64,000 bases of DNA from NCBI RefSeq assembly GCF_009193175.1, contig NZ_VUKE01000010.1:62001-126000 (forward strand). Direction: 5' to 3'. The notes beneath the pieces were generated by a model. The model saw nothing but the letters and a program-made list of their open reading frames with translations. It had not been told where the DNA came from and did not search any database. How positions within the stretch are numbered: the first letter of the stretch is position 1; every line of letters starts with the position of its first letter. The translations under genes were made by a program, and so were the position numbers. Origin of the DNA: Georgenia ruanii. Lineage in GTDB: Bacteria > Actinomycetota > Actinomycetes > Actinomycetales > Actinomycetaceae. This document shows, in pieces, positions 41,722 through 49,482 of this stretch.

Positions 41722-42297
41722 ATGGCGGATCTCGACGCCAGCACGCTGAGCGGGGAGTGGATCTTCGACCCCGACCACACCCGGATCGGGTTCTCCGCCC
41801 GGCACGCCATGGTGACGAAGGTCCGGGGGGCCTTCAACGACGTCGACGGGCACATCCACGTCGACGCCGCGAGCCCGGGCAACTCCACCGTCGAGGTCCG
41901 GGTCAAGACCGCGAGCGTGGACACCCGCAACGCCCAGCGCGACGAGCACCTGCGCAGCGCGGACTTCTTCGACGTCGAGCGCTACCCGGAGATCGTCTTC
42001 ACCAGCTCCACCGTGGACGAGGTCGAGGACAACACCTTCATGGTGGTCGGCGACCTCACCATCCGGGGCATCTCCAAGCAGGTGGCCATCCCGCTCGACC
42101 TCGTCGGGGTCCACCGCGACGCCACCGGCCAGCTGCGCGCCGGCTTCGAGGGCACCCGTCGGGTCAACCGCCGCGACTGGGGACTGGAGTGGCAGGTCGC
42201 CCTGGACACCGGCGGCGTCCTCGTCTCGGAGAAGATCACCCTCGAGTTCGAGATCTCCGCGGTCAAGGTCGAGGACCAGGCGGCCGGCGCCGCCTGA
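41722..42297 (+). CDS. YceI-family lipid-binding protein
   Basis: The 191-residue protein has the YceI lipocalin-like pattern: SGEWIFDPDHTRIGFSARHA at the start, then VDTRNAQRDEHLRSADFFDV, DLTIRGISKQV and VNRRDWGLEW. YceI proteins bind isoprenoids or other amphiphiles. There is no signal peptide, so unlike E. coli YceI this one should be cytoplasmic. GAAGGAGGAAG gives a very strong ribosome-binding site, and TAAGAT at about 41687 may be the -10. It converges on the ABC-F gene with only four bases between. Confidence 0.9.
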   Translation: MADLDASTLSGEWIFDPDHTRIGFSARHAMVTKVRGAFNDVDGHIHVDAASPGNSTVEVRVKTASVDTRNAQRDEHLRSADFFDVERYPEIVFTSSTVDEVEDNTFMVVGDLTIRGISKQVAIPLDLVGVHRDATGQLRAGFEGTRRVNRRDWGLEWQVALDTGGVLVSEKITLEFEISAVKVEDQAAGAA

Positions 42298-42301
42298 GGG
42301 C

Positions 42302-43966
42302 TCACCGCTGCGGCAGCTCCCGCAGCCGGCCCGCCTCGAGCTCCCACCGGCGGGTGGCCCGAACCTGCGCGAGCATCCGCCGGTCGTGCGTGACCAGCAG
42401 CACGGTGCCGGGGAAGGACTCCACCGCCTGCTCGAGCTGGACGATCGCGGGCAGGTCCAGGTGGTTGGTCGGCTCGTCGAGCACCAGCAGGTTCACCCCG
42501 CGGGCCTGCAGGAGGGCGAGCGCGGCCCGGGTGCGCTCGCCGGGGGAGAGCGAGGCCGCGGGGCGCACCGCGTGCTCCCCGCCCAGCCCGAACTTCGCCA
42601 GCAGCGTGCGCACCTCGGCCGCGGGCCACTGCGGCACCAGCTCGCCGAACGCCGTCGCCAGCGGCTGCGCGCCCCCGAACAGGGCGCGCGCCTGGTCCAC
42701 CTCGCCGACGGCGACCGAGGCGCCCAGCGCGGCCCGCCCCTCGGCGGGGGCCAGCCGGCCGAGCAGCACGGCGAGGAGGGTGGACTTGCCCGCCCCGTTC
42801 GCGCCGGTGACGACGATCCGGTCGCCGTAGTCCACCTGGGCCGTGACGGGGCCGAAGGTGAAGCCGCCGCGGCGCACCACCACGCCGTCGAGCGTGGCCA
42901 CGACGCTGCCGCTGCGCGGGGCGGCCGCGATGGACATCCGCAGCTCCCACTCCTTGCGCGGCTCCTCGACCCGCTCGAGCCGCTCGATGGCCCGCTCGGT
43001 CTGGCTGACCTTCGCCGCCTGCTTCTCGGTGCGCGCGACCGCGTGCGCCTTGACGTGCTTGTCCGGTTCGCGGCGCGCGGCCTTCTTGCGGGCGTTGCGC
43101 ACGCCCTTGTCCACCCAGGACTTCTGCATCTGCGCCCGCGCCCGCAGCTCGGAGAGCCGGTCCGCGTAGTCCTCGTACGCCTCGCGCGAGTGCCGGCGCG
43201 CCAGCTCCCGCTCGGCCAGGAAGGACTCGTAGCCGCCGTCGTAAACGCTGACCTGCTGCTGGGCGAGGTCCAGCTCGACGACGCCGGTCACCGTGCGGGC
43301 GAGGAACTCCCGGTCGTGGCTGACGACGACGAGCGGGGCCCGCGACCCGGCGACGAACCGCTCCAGGCGCTCGAGCCCGGCGAGGTCGAGGTCGTTGGTC
43401 GGCTCGTCGAGGAGTAGGATGTCGTGGCGGGAGAGCAGCAGCGCGGCCAGCGAGGTGCGCGCGGCCTCGCCGCCGGACAGCGTGGCTATCTCCGCGTCGA
43501 GCCCGACGCCGAGCCCGACGTCGGCGGCCACCTCCTCGGCCCGCTCGTCCAGGTCCGCCCCGCCGAGCGCGAGCCACCGGTCGAGGGCGGCGGCGTACGC
43601 GTCGGCGGTCGCGGCGTCGTCGGGGCGGGCGCCCAGGTCGTGAGCCCCGCGCTCCATCGCGGCCGTGGCCGCCGCCACCCCGGTGCGCCGGTGCAGCAGC
43701 TCGAGGACCGTCTCGCCGGGACGGCGCTCGGGCTCCTGGGCGAGGTAGCCGACGGTCGCCTCCGGCGGGGCCAGCGTGGCGCGGCCGGAGGTCTCCGCGC
43801 CGGTGGGGAGCCCGGCGAGCGCGGCGAGCAGGGTCGACTTCCCCGCCCCGTTGGCGCCCACCAGCCCCCACACGTCCCCGGGCGCGACGGTGAACGAGAG
43901 GTCGGAGAACAGGCGGCGGGCGCCGCGGGCGGCGCCGAAGCCGGCGACGTGGAGGGTGGCGGGCAC
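42302..43966 (-). CDS. ABC-F family ATPase
   Basis: The 554-residue protein has two ABC ATPase domains and no membrane segment: Walker A GANGAGKST at 37-45 and again about 378-386, signature LSGGE about 163 and LSPGE about 465, and LLLDEPTNDLDLAG / LVLDEPTNHLDLPA. The linker between domains (about 255-335) is long, basic and helical, as in translation-acting ABC-F proteins. Members remove ribosome-bound antibiotics or tune translation; which applies is not clear. The GTG start has a TACCCT -10 seven bases upstream. It follows the TipA-like gene on the same strand. Confidence 0.88.
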   Translation of the reverse strand: MPATLHVAGFGAARGARRLFSDLSFTVAPGDVWGLVGANGAGKSTLLAALAGLPTGAETSGRATLAPPEATVGYLAQEPERRPGETVLELLHRRTGVAAATAAMERGAHDLGARPDDAATADAYAAALDRWLALGGADLDERAEEVAADVGLGVGLDAEIATLSGGEAARTSLAALLLSRHDILLLDEPTNDLDLAGLERLERFVAGSRAPLVVVSHDREFLARTVTGVVELDLAQQQVSVYDGGYESFLAERELARRHSREAYEDYADRLSELRARAQMQKSWVDKGVRNARKKAARREPDKHVKAHAVARTEKQAAKVSQTERAIERLERVEEPRKEWELRMSIAAAPRSGSVVATLDGVVVRRGGFTFGPVTAQVDYGDRIVVTGANGAGKSTLLAVLLGRLAPAEGRAALGASVAVGEVDQARALFGGAQPLATAFGELVPQWPAAEVRTLLAKFGLGGEHAVRPAASLSPGERTRAALALLQARGVNLLVLDEPTNHLDLPAIVQLEQAVESFPGTVLLVTHDRRMLAQVRATRRWELEAGRLRELPQR

Positions 43967-43973
43967 GCCTCCG

Positions 43974-43979
43974 AGGGTA
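43974..43979 (-). promoter_or_regulatory. -10 element of a predicted leaderless promoter (ABC-F gene)
   Basis: On the minus strand TACCCT ends 7 nt before the GTG at 43966. Confidence 0.45.
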
Positions 43980-43989
43980 CGGGGCCGCG

Positions 43990-44730
43990 TTACAGGTTCC
44001 GGTCCGCGTAGGCGCGCATCGCGTCACGCACGTAGCGCGCGCCGTCCTCGCCGCCGTAGTTGGCGGCGAAGCGCGGGTCGGCCACGTACATGTCGCCGAG
44101 CCCCAGGAAGTACTCCTTGGAGACGGCGCCCACCATCGGCGCCATCAGCCACTCGTGGTGCCGGCGGACGACGTCCTGCACCTCGTCGGCGTCCGGGGCG
44201 AGGCCGCGGTCCCGGACCCGGGCGTAGTCGGCGGCGATGTCCACGTGCCGCCGCCCGAAGGCGCGCCGCTCCTCGTCGGAGAGCCCCCGGTACCAACGGT
44301 CGCTCCGCGCGTAGGCCTCCCGGCCCCACCGGTGCTCGACCTCCTCCCGGTACGCGGTGTGGTCGAAGCCGTCGAACATCTCCTCCGCCATGAGCGGTTC
44401 ACCTTCCTTGCGTCGTTGGATCGTTCGGGTCACGGACGTGATCTGCCGCTCCAGGCGGTCCTTCTCCTGCCGCAGCAGGGTCAGGTGCGTCTGGAGGGCG
44501 GCGACGACGTCGTGCCGGCCGGCGAGCACCTCGGCGATGGCCGGCAGGCCGAGGCCGAGCTCCCGCAGCAGCAGGATCCGCTGCAGCCGCAGCAGGGCCG
44601 CCTCGTCGTAGAAGCGGTACCCGTTCGCGCCGGTGCGCGACGGCGTCAGGAGCCCGGCGTCGCCGTAGTGCCGCAACGTCCGGCTCGTCGTCCCGGTCGC
44701 CCGGGCGACCTCGCTGATCGACCATTCCAT
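43990..44730 (-). CDS. MerR-family regulator with TipAS ligand-binding domain
   Basis: The 246-residue protein has a MerR winged helix-turn-helix (about 1-70, ISEVARATGTTSRTLRHYGDAGLL), a dimerisation helix (about 75-108) and a TipAS domain (about 125-240, with EEVEHRWGREAY and AADYARVRDRGLAPDADEVQDVV). TipAL of Streptomyces binds thiopeptides and activates its own promoter. The promoter here has the 19-base spacer and palindrome of MerR control, so autoactivation is expected. The adjacent ABC-F gene on the same strand, 24 bases away, may be part of the response. Confidence 0.9.
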   Translation of the reverse strand: MEWSISEVARATGTTSRTLRHYGDAGLLTPSRTGANGYRFYDEAALLRLQRILLLRELGLGLPAIAEVLAGRHDVVAALQTHLTLLRQEKDRLERQITSVTRTIQRRKEGEPLMAEEMFDGFDHTAYREEVEHRWGREAYARSDRWYRGLSDEERRAFGRRHVDIAADYARVRDRGLAPDADEVQDVVRRHHEWLMAPMVGAVSKEYFLGLGDMYVADPRFAANYGGEDGARYVRDAMRAYADRNL

Positions 44731-44754
44731 CGCTGCGCCCTCCGTCCGGGCACC

Positions 44755-44785
44755 AGCATGGCGGTTGACGCAACGTCAAGGTCAA
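44755..44785 (-). promoter_or_regulatory. MerR-type promoter with 19-bp spacer and operator
   Basis: On the minus strand TTGACC (44780-44785) and CATGCT (44755-44760) are separated by 19 bases. The spacer contains the inverted repeat TTGACG-N3-CGTCAA (44765-44779). An over-long spacer with a central dyad is the hallmark of MerR-activated promoters. Confidence 0.75.
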
Positions 44786-44914
44786 CACCGTCGCGCGCTG
44801 TGCGTGGGCCCGCCGCGGGTGACCGGGGTGCGGTGGGGTGTCCGGACGTGCGGCGGCCGCGCTCCCGGCGGGCGGGGCGCGGCCGGGGGCGAACTGTCAG
44901 AGGGCGGAGGCCCC

Positions 44915-46243
44915 TCAGAGGTGGCCGGTCGCGACGACCTGGTGGGTGCGGGCCGTCCGCAGGTCGAACATGGCGTACCCGGCGACCAGGGCCAGGCAGA
45001 CCGCGGGGACGATGTAGGCGACGTTGGCGCTGGTCGCGTCCATCAACCGGCCCTGGACCAGCGGCAGCAGCGCGCCGCCCAGGATGGCCATGACGAGGCC
45101 GGCGGCGCCGAACTTGGTGTCGTCGCCCAGCCCCTGCAGGGCGACGCCGTAGATGGTCGGGAACATCAGGGACAGCGAGACGGAGATCGCCACGACGGCG
45201 AAGAGACCGACGAGGTTGGGGGAGAAGACCCCGATGAGGGCGAGGACGACGCCCAGCGACCCCATGGCGAAGAGCAGCTTCGTGGGCCGGAAGATGCCGA
45301 GCAGGTACGTCATGACGAACCGGGCGATGAGGAAGAGGATGAGGCTGGCCTGGAGGAACCACCCCGAGCGGGCCACCGGGATCCCCACCACCTCCTGGGC
45401 GTACTGGATCGTGAACGTCCACGTGCACACCTGGGCGGCGACGTTGAAGAACTGCGCGGCGACGCCGTACCGGTAGTGCGGGTTGTGCCACAGGCGGCCC
45501 AGGGCGCCCTTGCGCACCTCGGTCGCCTCGCTCCGCTCCGCCGGCGTCGTCATCTTGCGGAAGGCGATGAGCAGCCAGATGAGGAGCAGCACTGCGGCGA
45601 TGCCCGTGTAGGGCTTGAGCACCAGCGACAGGTCGCTCTGCTCGGCGTGGTGCAGCTGCACCGCCCCCATGGTGGCCTTCGCGGAGTCCGGGGTGATGTT
45701 CGGGAGGATGAGCACCGCGCCCATGAGGACGCCGATGTTCGCCCCGACGGGGTTGAACGCCTGGGCGAGGTTGAGGCGCTGGGTGGCGTTCTGCTCGGGC
45801 CCCATGGCGATGACGAACGGGTTCGCCGAGGTCTCGAGGATGGACAGGCCGGACGCGAGCACGAAGAGCGCCAGGAGGAAGAAGCCATACTGCAGCAGCC
45901 CGGCGGCGGGGATGAACAAGAACCCGCCGAGCGCGGCCAGCCCCAGGCCGGTGAGGACGCCCGTCTTGTAGCCGAAGCGGCGGTTGATGAAGGCCGCCGG
46001 GATGGCCAGGGAGAAGTAGGCCCCGTAGTAGGCGAACTGCACCAGCGCCGACTGGAAGTTCGACATCGTGAAGATGTGCCGGAAGACGCCGACGAGCACG
46101 TCGGTGAGGTTGGCCGCCGACCCCCACGCGGCGAAGCAGGTGATGAGGAGGGCGAAGGGCACGGCCAGGCCGGGATAGACGAGTGACACCTTGCCGCTGG
46201 TGCGTGCGACCGGTTGCTCCTGGGGAACGGCCATGTCCGCCAT
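44915..46243 (-). CDS. FucP-like sugar:proton symporter (MFS)
   Basis: The 442-residue protein has 12 predicted helices and the FucP signatures: FAAWGSAANLTDVL, QSALVQFAYYGAYFSLAIPAA, ETSANPFVIAMGP and NLAQAFNPVGANIGVLMG. FucP imports L-fucose; relatives carry glucose, galactose, mannose or fructose. The ATG at 46243 has an AGGTGG site; a GTG at 46252 lies inside that site and is less likely. No fucose catabolic genes are nearby. A PfkB kinase gene is transcribed in the opposite direction 592 bases further on. Confidence 0.88.
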   Translation of the reverse strand: MADMAVPQEQPVARTSGKVSLVYPGLAVPFALLITCFAAWGSAANLTDVLVGVFRHIFTMSNFQSALVQFAYYGAYFSLAIPAAFINRRFGYKTGVLTGLGLAALGGFLFIPAAGLLQYGFFLLALFVLASGLSILETSANPFVIAMGPEQNATQRLNLAQAFNPVGANIGVLMGAVLILPNITPDSAKATMGAVQLHHAEQSDLSLVLKPYTGIAAVLLLIWLLIAFRKMTTPAERSEATEVRKGALGRLWHNPHYRYGVAAQFFNVAAQVCTWTFTIQYAQEVVGIPVARSGWFLQASLILFLIARFVMTYLLGIFRPTKLLFAMGSLGVVLALIGVFSPNLVGLFAVVAISVSLSLMFPTIYGVALQGLGDDTKFGAAGLVMAILGGALLPLVQGRLMDATSANVAYIVPAVCLALVAGYAMFDLRTARTHQVVATGHL

Positions 46244-46357
46244 GTCGACCACCTGCCGTGTCGGGACCCGCGTCTACACGTGTCGCTCACGTCGTGCGGT
46301 TACAGGAAAGCACCGCGGACGGGGTCCCGCCATCGGGGGACGGGGGCGGGGGTGGCG

Positions 46358-46660
46358 CTACTTCTCGGTGAAGAAGCGGAGGTCCGACGGCTCGCGCAGC
46401 AGGTCCTCGAGGATCTTGTTGCCCTCGGTGTTGTACGGCTGGCGCATGTGCTCGTTCCAGGCCTCGCGCGAGCGGAACATCTCGAGCATGACCCAGTTGT
46501 CCGGGTCGTCCTCGGGCTGGACCAGGTGCATGTACACGCACCCGGGCTCCTCGAGGGTGTGGCGGCGCATGGACTGCAGCTGCGCCTCGGCCTCGGCCTT
46601 GCGGTCCGGGCGCGGCTTGATCGTCACCACGAGGAAGAGGGGGCCGCCCTGCTCGCTCAT
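46358..46660 (-). CDS. Antibiotic biosynthesis monooxygenase-domain protein
   Basis: The 100-residue ferredoxin-like dimeric barrel shows the ABM pattern: LFLVVTIKPRPDRKAEAEAQL, the EEPGCVYMHLVQPEDDPDNW strand and MLEMFRSREAWNEHM helix. Such proteins include quinone monooxygenases and small heme or aldehyde handling proteins, and many have no assigned reaction. The ATG at 46660 begins the domain; GAGGAG lies about 13 bases upstream. It lies just upstream of the sugar symporter gene on the same strand. Confidence 0.78.
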   Translation of the reverse strand: MSEQGGPLFLVVTIKPRPDRKAEAEAQLQSMRRHTLEEPGCVYMHLVQPEDDPDNWVMLEMFRSREAWNEHMRQPYNTEGNKILEDLLREPSDLRFFTEK

Positions 46661-46835
46661 GGCTCTTTCATACTCCTCGCCCGGCACCCGCTCGCGGCGA
46701 GGCCTGTCCCCACTTGTGGCCACCGCGCGGCTGCGCCGCTCCCCGGGCGACGCACCCGCGTGGTCCTTATGCTGAGCACGCATGCTGCGCCCGGCGCGTC
46801 AAAGACGCGCGTCATCGTCGTCGCGAGGTGAAGCG

Positions 46836-47768
46836 ATGTTCGTCGTGGTCGGGGAAGCACTGGTGGATCTCGTCGGGCAGCGCGGCGGGCGGACCTGGGT
46901 CGCGCACCCGGGCGGCAGCCCCGCCAACGTCGCCCTCGGCCTCGCCCGGCTGGGCAACCCGGTCACCCTCGTGACCCGCCTCGGCCGCGACGCCTTCGGG
47001 GAGATGGTCCGCGCCCACCTCGAGGACAGCGGCGTGCAGATCGACGCCGGGTCCGACGGTGAGGTCGCCACCAGCCTGGCCATCGCGACGCTCGCCGCCG
47101 GGGTCGCCTCCTACGACTTCCGGATCGAGTGGGACCTCGGCGACCTCGCGCCGCTGCCCGTCGAGGCCCGGTGCCTGCACACCGGCTCGCTCGCCACGGC
47201 CCTGACGCCCGGCAACGGCCCGGTGATCGACCTCCTCGAGCGCGAGCACGAACGCGGCCGCGCGACGATCTCCTACGACCCCAACGTGCGCCCGGCGCTG
47301 CTGGGGGCGCCCGAGGCGGCGCTCGCGGACATCGAGCGGCTCGTGGCCCTGGCCGACGTGGTCAAGGTGAGCGACGAGGACCTGCGCTGGCTCTACCCCG
47401 GCCGGCCCGACGAGGACGTCGCGCGCGCGTGGCTCGCCTCGGGCCCCGCGCTCGTGGTGATCACCCGCGGCGGCGAGGGGGTCTTCGCCGTCACCCGGTC
47501 CCTGGAGGTCCGGCGCCCCGCCGTCCCCATCGACCTCGTCGACACCGTGGGGGCCGGGGACTCCTTCAGCTCGGGATTGCTCGACGGCCTGCGCCGCGCC
47601 GACCTGCTCGGCGGTCCGCGCCGGGAGGCGCTGGCTCAGGTCGACCGCGCCACCCTGCTGAGCATCGTCGACGCCGCGGGCATGGTCGCGGCCATCACCT
47701 GCTCGCGGCCCGGGGCGAACCCGCCGACCCGGGAGGAGCTGGACGCCGCGTTCGAGCGGCGGGCCTGA
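46836..47768 (+). CDS. PfkB-family carbohydrate kinase (fructokinase-like)
   Basis: The 310-residue ribokinase-fold enzyme has the GGSPANVALGLARLG substrate signature (about 26-40) and the anion-hole/catalytic DTVGAGDSF at 236-244 with base D242. The overall pattern (VVGEALVDLV at the start, YDPNVRPAL in the middle) is closest to fructokinases and 2-keto-3-deoxygluconate kinases. Together with the nearby FucP-like symporter, import and phosphorylation of fructose or a similar hexose is a reasonable guess. GAGGTG precedes the ATG. Confidence 0.86.
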   Translation: MFVVVGEALVDLVGQRGGRTWVAHPGGSPANVALGLARLGNPVTLVTRLGRDAFGEMVRAHLEDSGVQIDAGSDGEVATSLAIATLAAGVASYDFRIEWDLGDLAPLPVEARCLHTGSLATALTPGNGPVIDLLEREHERGRATISYDPNVRPALLGAPEAALADIERLVALADVVKVSDEDLRWLYPGRPDEDVARAWLASGPALVVITRGGEGVFAVTRSLEVRRPAVPIDLVDTVGAGDSFSSGLLDGLRRADLLGGPRREALAQVDRATLLSIVDAAGMVAAITCSRPGANPPTREELDAAFERRA

Positions 47769-47808
47769 CCGCACCCGCCGCTCGCGCGTACCGCGGCCGC
47801 CGACCCGG

Positions 47809-48291
47809 CTACGCCTGGGACGCCACGTGCGTCACGGGCACGTGGAAGTGGTGCTCCAGGCGGTGCGGAAGGTCCTGCCGGAGCCACTTGGACACGTGCG
47901 CGGGCAGGGTGGCGACGATGATCTCGTCGACCTGCCGGCGCCGGAGGGCGTGCTTTACGGCCCGGACCGGGTCCGCGTCGCCCACCTCGCCGCCGACCTG
48001 GATGGCGTGGGCCGAGAGCTGCTGCAACGCGGTGTCGAGCCGGCCCTGCGCCACCTTGCGGTCGTGCTCGGGGTCCGGGAGGGACGCCACGCCACCCATC
48101 GTCGGCATCGGCGGCGGCAGGGGCGCGAGCTCGACCAGGCGGGTGGCGGGGACGACGAGCCAGAAGTCCGCGGGCCCCGCGACGGTCCGCTCCTGGATCG
48201 CCTCGGTGAGCTCGCGGCGCCCGAGGGTCTGGTAGGCGACCACCAGGTAGTGCCGCACCGGGGCGGCCGCGGGTGTGCTGCTCTCACTCAT
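47809..48291 (-). CDS. Universal-stress-protein-like protein
   Basis: The 160-residue protein has RHYLVVAYQTLGRRELTEAI at the N-terminus, GEVGDADPVRAVKHALRRR and a C-terminal VDEIIVATLPAHVSKWLRQDLPHRLE. This Rossmann-like pattern is widespread in actinobacteria and resembles half of a Usp domain. No canonical GxxGxxxxxxxxxGS ATP loop is visible. The function is unknown. The ATG at 48291 has GGGAG upstream. The 177-base gap upstream carries a striking nested dyad. Confidence 0.7.
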   Translation of the reverse strand: MSESSTPAAAPVRHYLVVAYQTLGRRELTEAIQERTVAGPADFWLVVPATRLVELAPLPPPMPTMGGVASLPDPEHDRKVAQGRLDTALQQLSAHAIQVGGEVGDADPVRAVKHALRRRQVDEIIVATLPAHVSKWLRQDLPHRLEHHFHVPVTHVASQA

Positions 48292-48384
48292 AGCGCCCTC
48301 GCTCCCGTGAGACAGGCCTCGCCGGGCCGGCCGCCCGGTCGACACCTGCAGAATATCGCCGGACGGCGGTGCCCGCCCGGGCGG

Positions 48385-48460
48385 TGTCCACCGCCCGTCC
48401 ACAGGCTCGGGCGCATGCCTGTGCAGATGTGCACAACCCTGTGGACGAAGACGGTGGACA
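48385..48460. promoter_or_regulatory. Nested dyad of four DnaA-box-like 9-mers
   Basis: TGTCCACCG (48385), GTCCACAGG (48397), CCTGTGGAC (48438) and CGGTGGACA (48452) form two nested inverted pairs. The GTCCAC core resembles the actinobacterial DnaA box TTGTCCACA; read on the minus strand, TCGTCCACA at the third site differs from it by one base. It lies upstream of the Usp-like gene. Confidence 0.5.
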
Positions 48461-48468
48461 GCCGGCCC

Positions 48469-49482
48469 TCACGCCGTGGTGACGGCCCCCGTCAGGTGCA
48501 CCGTCCGGCCGTGCGGGGACCACGCCGCGTACCGCAGCTCCGACCCGTCGTGCACGACGGCGAAGGCCACGGTGGTGGGCAGGAGCACCGGCTTGGCGAA
48601 CTCCACCGTCCACGTCAGGGCGCCCGCGCGCACGGCGGTGCCGGCCAGCGCCCGCGCCGCCGTGTACATGCCGTGCGCGATCGGGCGGGGGAACCCGAAC
48701 AGCCGCGCACCGAGCCGGCTGACGTGGATGGGGTTGCGGTCCCCGGAGACGGCCGCGTAGCGCCGCCCGGTGTCCGCCGGCAGCCGCCACACGCCGGTCG
48801 CCGCGGTGGGCAGCGCCGGGCGTGGCCGGGTGTCGGCGGCCGGAGCCGGCAGGTCCGGCAGCCGGCGGCGCGCGAGGTAGGTGGACACGCCCCGCCACAC
48901 CTGCTCCCCGCCGGCGTCCACCGTGACCACGAGGTCCACCAGGGTGCCCTTGGCGTGCGCCCGCACGCCCTCCGCCCAGGCCCGCACGGTCACCGACTCG
49001 TCGAGCCGCACCGCGCGGCGCTGCTCGACCCGGTTCGCGGTGTGCACCATCGCGATCGCCGGCAGCGGGAAGTCGGGCCGGACCATGACGGCCATCGCGA
49101 GCGGGAAGGCGAGGACGTGGACGTACCCGGGCGGCAGGTCGTCGGTGCCGGGCAGGCCCAGCAGGTGCTGGTAGTCGGCCAGCTGCGCCGGGTCGGCACG
49201 CACGGCGTCGACCCGCAGGGCCACCTTGGGCAGGCCCCGCCGGGCCAGCGGGCGGGAGGTGAGCACGAGCGCGCGGCTGCGCCCGACGGCCTGGGCGTAC
49301 AGCCGTCCCAGGGACGGCATGCGCGCGAGCACCTCCTCGCGATACCCCGCCGGAAGGTGCCGATCCGGTCCCGTGGCCGCGTCCGTGGCGCCGGGACCGG
49401 TCTCCGGCGGGCCGGCCGCCTCCCCGCCGCCCGGACCGGCCCCCGCGGGCGCCGGGGCCACCGCGCCGCGCCGCCGGCTCAC
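48469..49482 (-). CDS. MaoC-family (R)-specific enoyl-acyl hydratase, HtdX-like
   Basis: The 337-residue hot-dog protein carries the hydratase-2 signature SGDRNPIHVSRLGARLFG followed by FPRPIAHGMYT (about 258-285) with catalytic Asp and His. The long N-terminal half is a degenerate hot-dog fold, as in HtdX (Rv0241c). The GTG start overlaps the fabG4-like stop (GTGA), so it is translated with that gene. The order htdX-fabG4-fadA2 matches M. tuberculosis Rv0241c-Rv0243. It hydrates or dehydrates enoyl/3-hydroxyacyl thioesters in the cytoplasm. The first 45 residues are low-complexity. Confidence 0.85.
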   Translation of the reverse strand: MSRRRGAVAPAPAGAGPGGGEAAGPPETGPGATDAATGPDRHLPAGYREEVLARMPSLGRLYAQAVGRSRALVLTSRPLARRGLPKVALRVDAVRADPAQLADYQHLLGLPGTDDLPPGYVHVLAFPLAMAVMVRPDFPLPAIAMVHTANRVEQRRAVRLDESVTVRAWAEGVRAHAKGTLVDLVVTVDAGGEQVWRGVSTYLARRRLPDLPAPAADTRPRPALPTAATGVWRLPADTGRRYAAVSGDRNPIHVSRLGARLFGFPRPIAHGMYTAARALAGTAVRAGALTWTVEFAKPVLLPTTVAFAVVHDGSELRYAAWSPHGRTVHLTGAVTTA

